From positions 1 through 7,331 of the forward strand of contig JAHFZE010000121.1 in assembly GCA_020854785.1 (NCBI GenBank): a DNA stretch of 7,331 nt, written 5' to 3'. The stretch comes from Methanomethylovorans sp. (GTDB lineage Archaea; Halobacteriota; Methanosarcinia; Methanosarcinales; Methanosarcinaceae). This document shows, piece by piece, positions 6,545 through 7,331 of the stretch; the first letter of the stretch is position 1; every line of letters starts with the position of its first letter. Position numbers and translations under genes: made by a program. The notes under the pieces are model-generated. The model was given only the letters and a program-made list of their open reading frames with translations. It did not search any database and had not been told where the DNA came from.

Positions 6545-6552
6545 TTTATAAT
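6545..6552 (+). promoter_or_regulatory. TATA box of the CysRS-like gene
   Basis: TTTATAAT lies 35 bases before the TTG start. Transcription would begin about 25 bases downstream, near 6572, giving a short leader that just includes the ribosome-binding site. Confidence 0.6.
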
Positions 6553-6576
6553 TTCATGCGATAAAATAAATACATG

Positions 6577-6583
6577 GGTGATC
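6577..6583 (+). promoter_or_regulatory. GGTGATC ribosome-binding site deciding a TTG start
   Basis: GGTGATC is a perfect complement to the archaeal 16S 3' end and stands four bases before TTG 6588. The next in-frame ATG (6609) has no such motif. Confidence 0.75.
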
Positions 6584-6587
6584 ACCT

Positions 6588-7331
6588 TTGCTCAGATTAT
6601 ACAATAGCATGACGCGGGACCTTGAGGTATTCATACCCGACGAGGATGGAAAAGTAAAGATGTTCACATGCGGTCCATCTATCTACCAGCCTGCGCACCT
6701 GGGGAATTACCGCACATTTCTTTTTGAAGACATTCTTTTACGCTATCTGGAATATTCCGGATATGATGTGGAAAGAACTCTTAATTTCACCGATATAGAG
6801 GATAAGACTATAATCGAGGCAAAGAATAATCTAACAGATATTTTCATCCTTACCAACAGTTGTGCTGCTAAATTCTTTATGGATATAGCTGAGCTTGAGA
6901 TCAAAAAACCCACATACAATCCCAGGTCTTCTACTTCAGTGGATAAGGCTGTGGAAATGATCGAAAGGCTACTGCAGAATGGACATGCCTATTGGCATAA
7001 AGGGAACGTTTACTTTGATATACGTTCCTTCAAAGCTTTTGGAAAGCTGAGCCATCTTAAAAGTTCTGACTGGCCTTCGAAAATAAGACGTTTTCATAAG
7101 GACACATATCCAGGTAATAACTGGAATATAGGTGATTTTATTCTCTGGCATGGGCATCGTACTGAAGAGGTTTTATCCTGGGAGTCATCTCTGGGAAGAG
7201 GCAGGCCTTCATGGAACATCCAGGATCCGGCAATGCTATGTGATACACTCGGTCCCACGGTTGATATCTGGTGTGGTGGTGAAGATAATCTTGTAAGACA
7301 TCACGATTACAATATAGCTGTAATGGAATCC
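6588..7331 (+). CDS. Cysteinyl-tRNA synthetase-like protein with altered active site, 3' part outside the window
   Basis: The frame is open to the edge (248 codons; full CysRS is about 450-480). It starts LRLYNSMTR, the usual CysRS N-terminus (L-x-LYN-T-L-TR), which with GGTGATC supports TTG 6588; the frame is closed just upstream at 6579. Class I synthetase signatures follow: FTCGPSIY (Cys28), HLGN at 37-40 in place of HIGH, NFTDIEDK at 66-74 (T68 kept), VYFD, GKLS, and GRPSWNIQD at 205-213. The cysteine-binding zinc site of CysRS uses C28, C209, H234 and E238 (E. coli numbering). Here C28 and the first His of HH (238) are kept, but the WHIEC cysteine is Asp213 and the HHENE glutamate is Asn242; HGGG reads WCGG. 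It therefore probably activates a substrate other than cysteine or is a non-canonical paralogue. The KMSKS loop lies outside the window. It is divergent from the surface-protein operon and shows no clear functional link to it. Confidence 0.85.
   Translation, partial: MLRLYNSMTRDLEVFIPDEDGKVKMFTCGPSIYQPAHLGNYRTFLFEDILLRYLEYSGYDVERTLNFTDIEDKTIIEAKNNLTDIFILTNSCAAKFFMDIAELEIKKPTYNPRSSTSVDKAVEMIERLLQNGHAYWHKGNVYFDIRSFKAFGKLSHLKSSDWPSKIRRFHKDTYPGNNWNIGDFILWHGHRTEEVLSWESSLGRGRPSWNIQDPAMLCDTLGPTVDIWCGGEDNLVRHHDYNIAVMES

Noticed and set aside
6574..6611. ATG 6574 as a short plus-strand gene or the CysRS-like start
   Set aside because: It is in another frame, stops after 12 codons and overlaps the GGTGATC motif.
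6969..7157. Minus-strand frame opposite the CysRS-like gene
   Set aside because: The plus strand carries clear synthetase homology here.

Overview
The window looks archaeal, most likely a Euryarchaeon of the Methanosarcinaceae type. The reasons are TTTATATA-like promoter boxes, Shine-Dalgarno motifs matching the archaeal 16S tail (GGAGG, GGAGTGAT, GGTGATC), and a giant exported protein combining LVIVD beta-propeller repeats, Fn3 domains and what looks like a PGF-pre-PGF domain. Genus cannot be set from the sequence alone.

Minus strand, right to left. An apparent three-gene operon starts at a TATA box near 6370. It encodes an 88-aa single-pass membrane or exported protein (6297-6031), a 35-aa charged peptide with a perfect GGAGG (6017-5910), and a 1158-aa surface protein (5909-2433). 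The large protein has a signal peptide, 14 LVIVD repeats, three Fn3-like domains, a Gly/Ser linker, a PGF-pre-PGF-like domain and a C-terminal membrane anchor. The stop codon of each gene touches the ribosome-binding site or start codon of the next, so the genes are probably co-translated.

Downstream of a stem-loop and a T-rich tract, the same arrangement is repeated: a matching TATA box and leader (2252-2196), a frameshifted and internally deleted remnant of the 88-aa gene (2195-2068), a remnant of the 35-aa gene with an in-frame stop (2028-1945), and a second, intact but edge-truncated LVIVD protein (1940 to beyond position 1). This is a tandem duplication of the whole cassette. The large gene stayed open in the second copy while both small genes decayed. 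The two propeller regions match repeat by repeat (14 against 14, or 2 x 7), so the duplication is younger than the 14-repeat architecture.

Plus strand, right end. A divergent gene (6588 to beyond 7331, TTG start) encodes the N-terminal 248 residues of a cysteinyl-tRNA synthetase-like protein. It keeps the overall fold signatures, but two of the four zinc/cysteine ligands are replaced and the HIGH motif reads HLGN, so it is probably not an ordinary CysRS. A perfect 8-bp inverted repeat (6517-6542) lies directly against its promoter and is a good operator candidate.

No tRNA, rRNA, CRISPR or transposase is visible.
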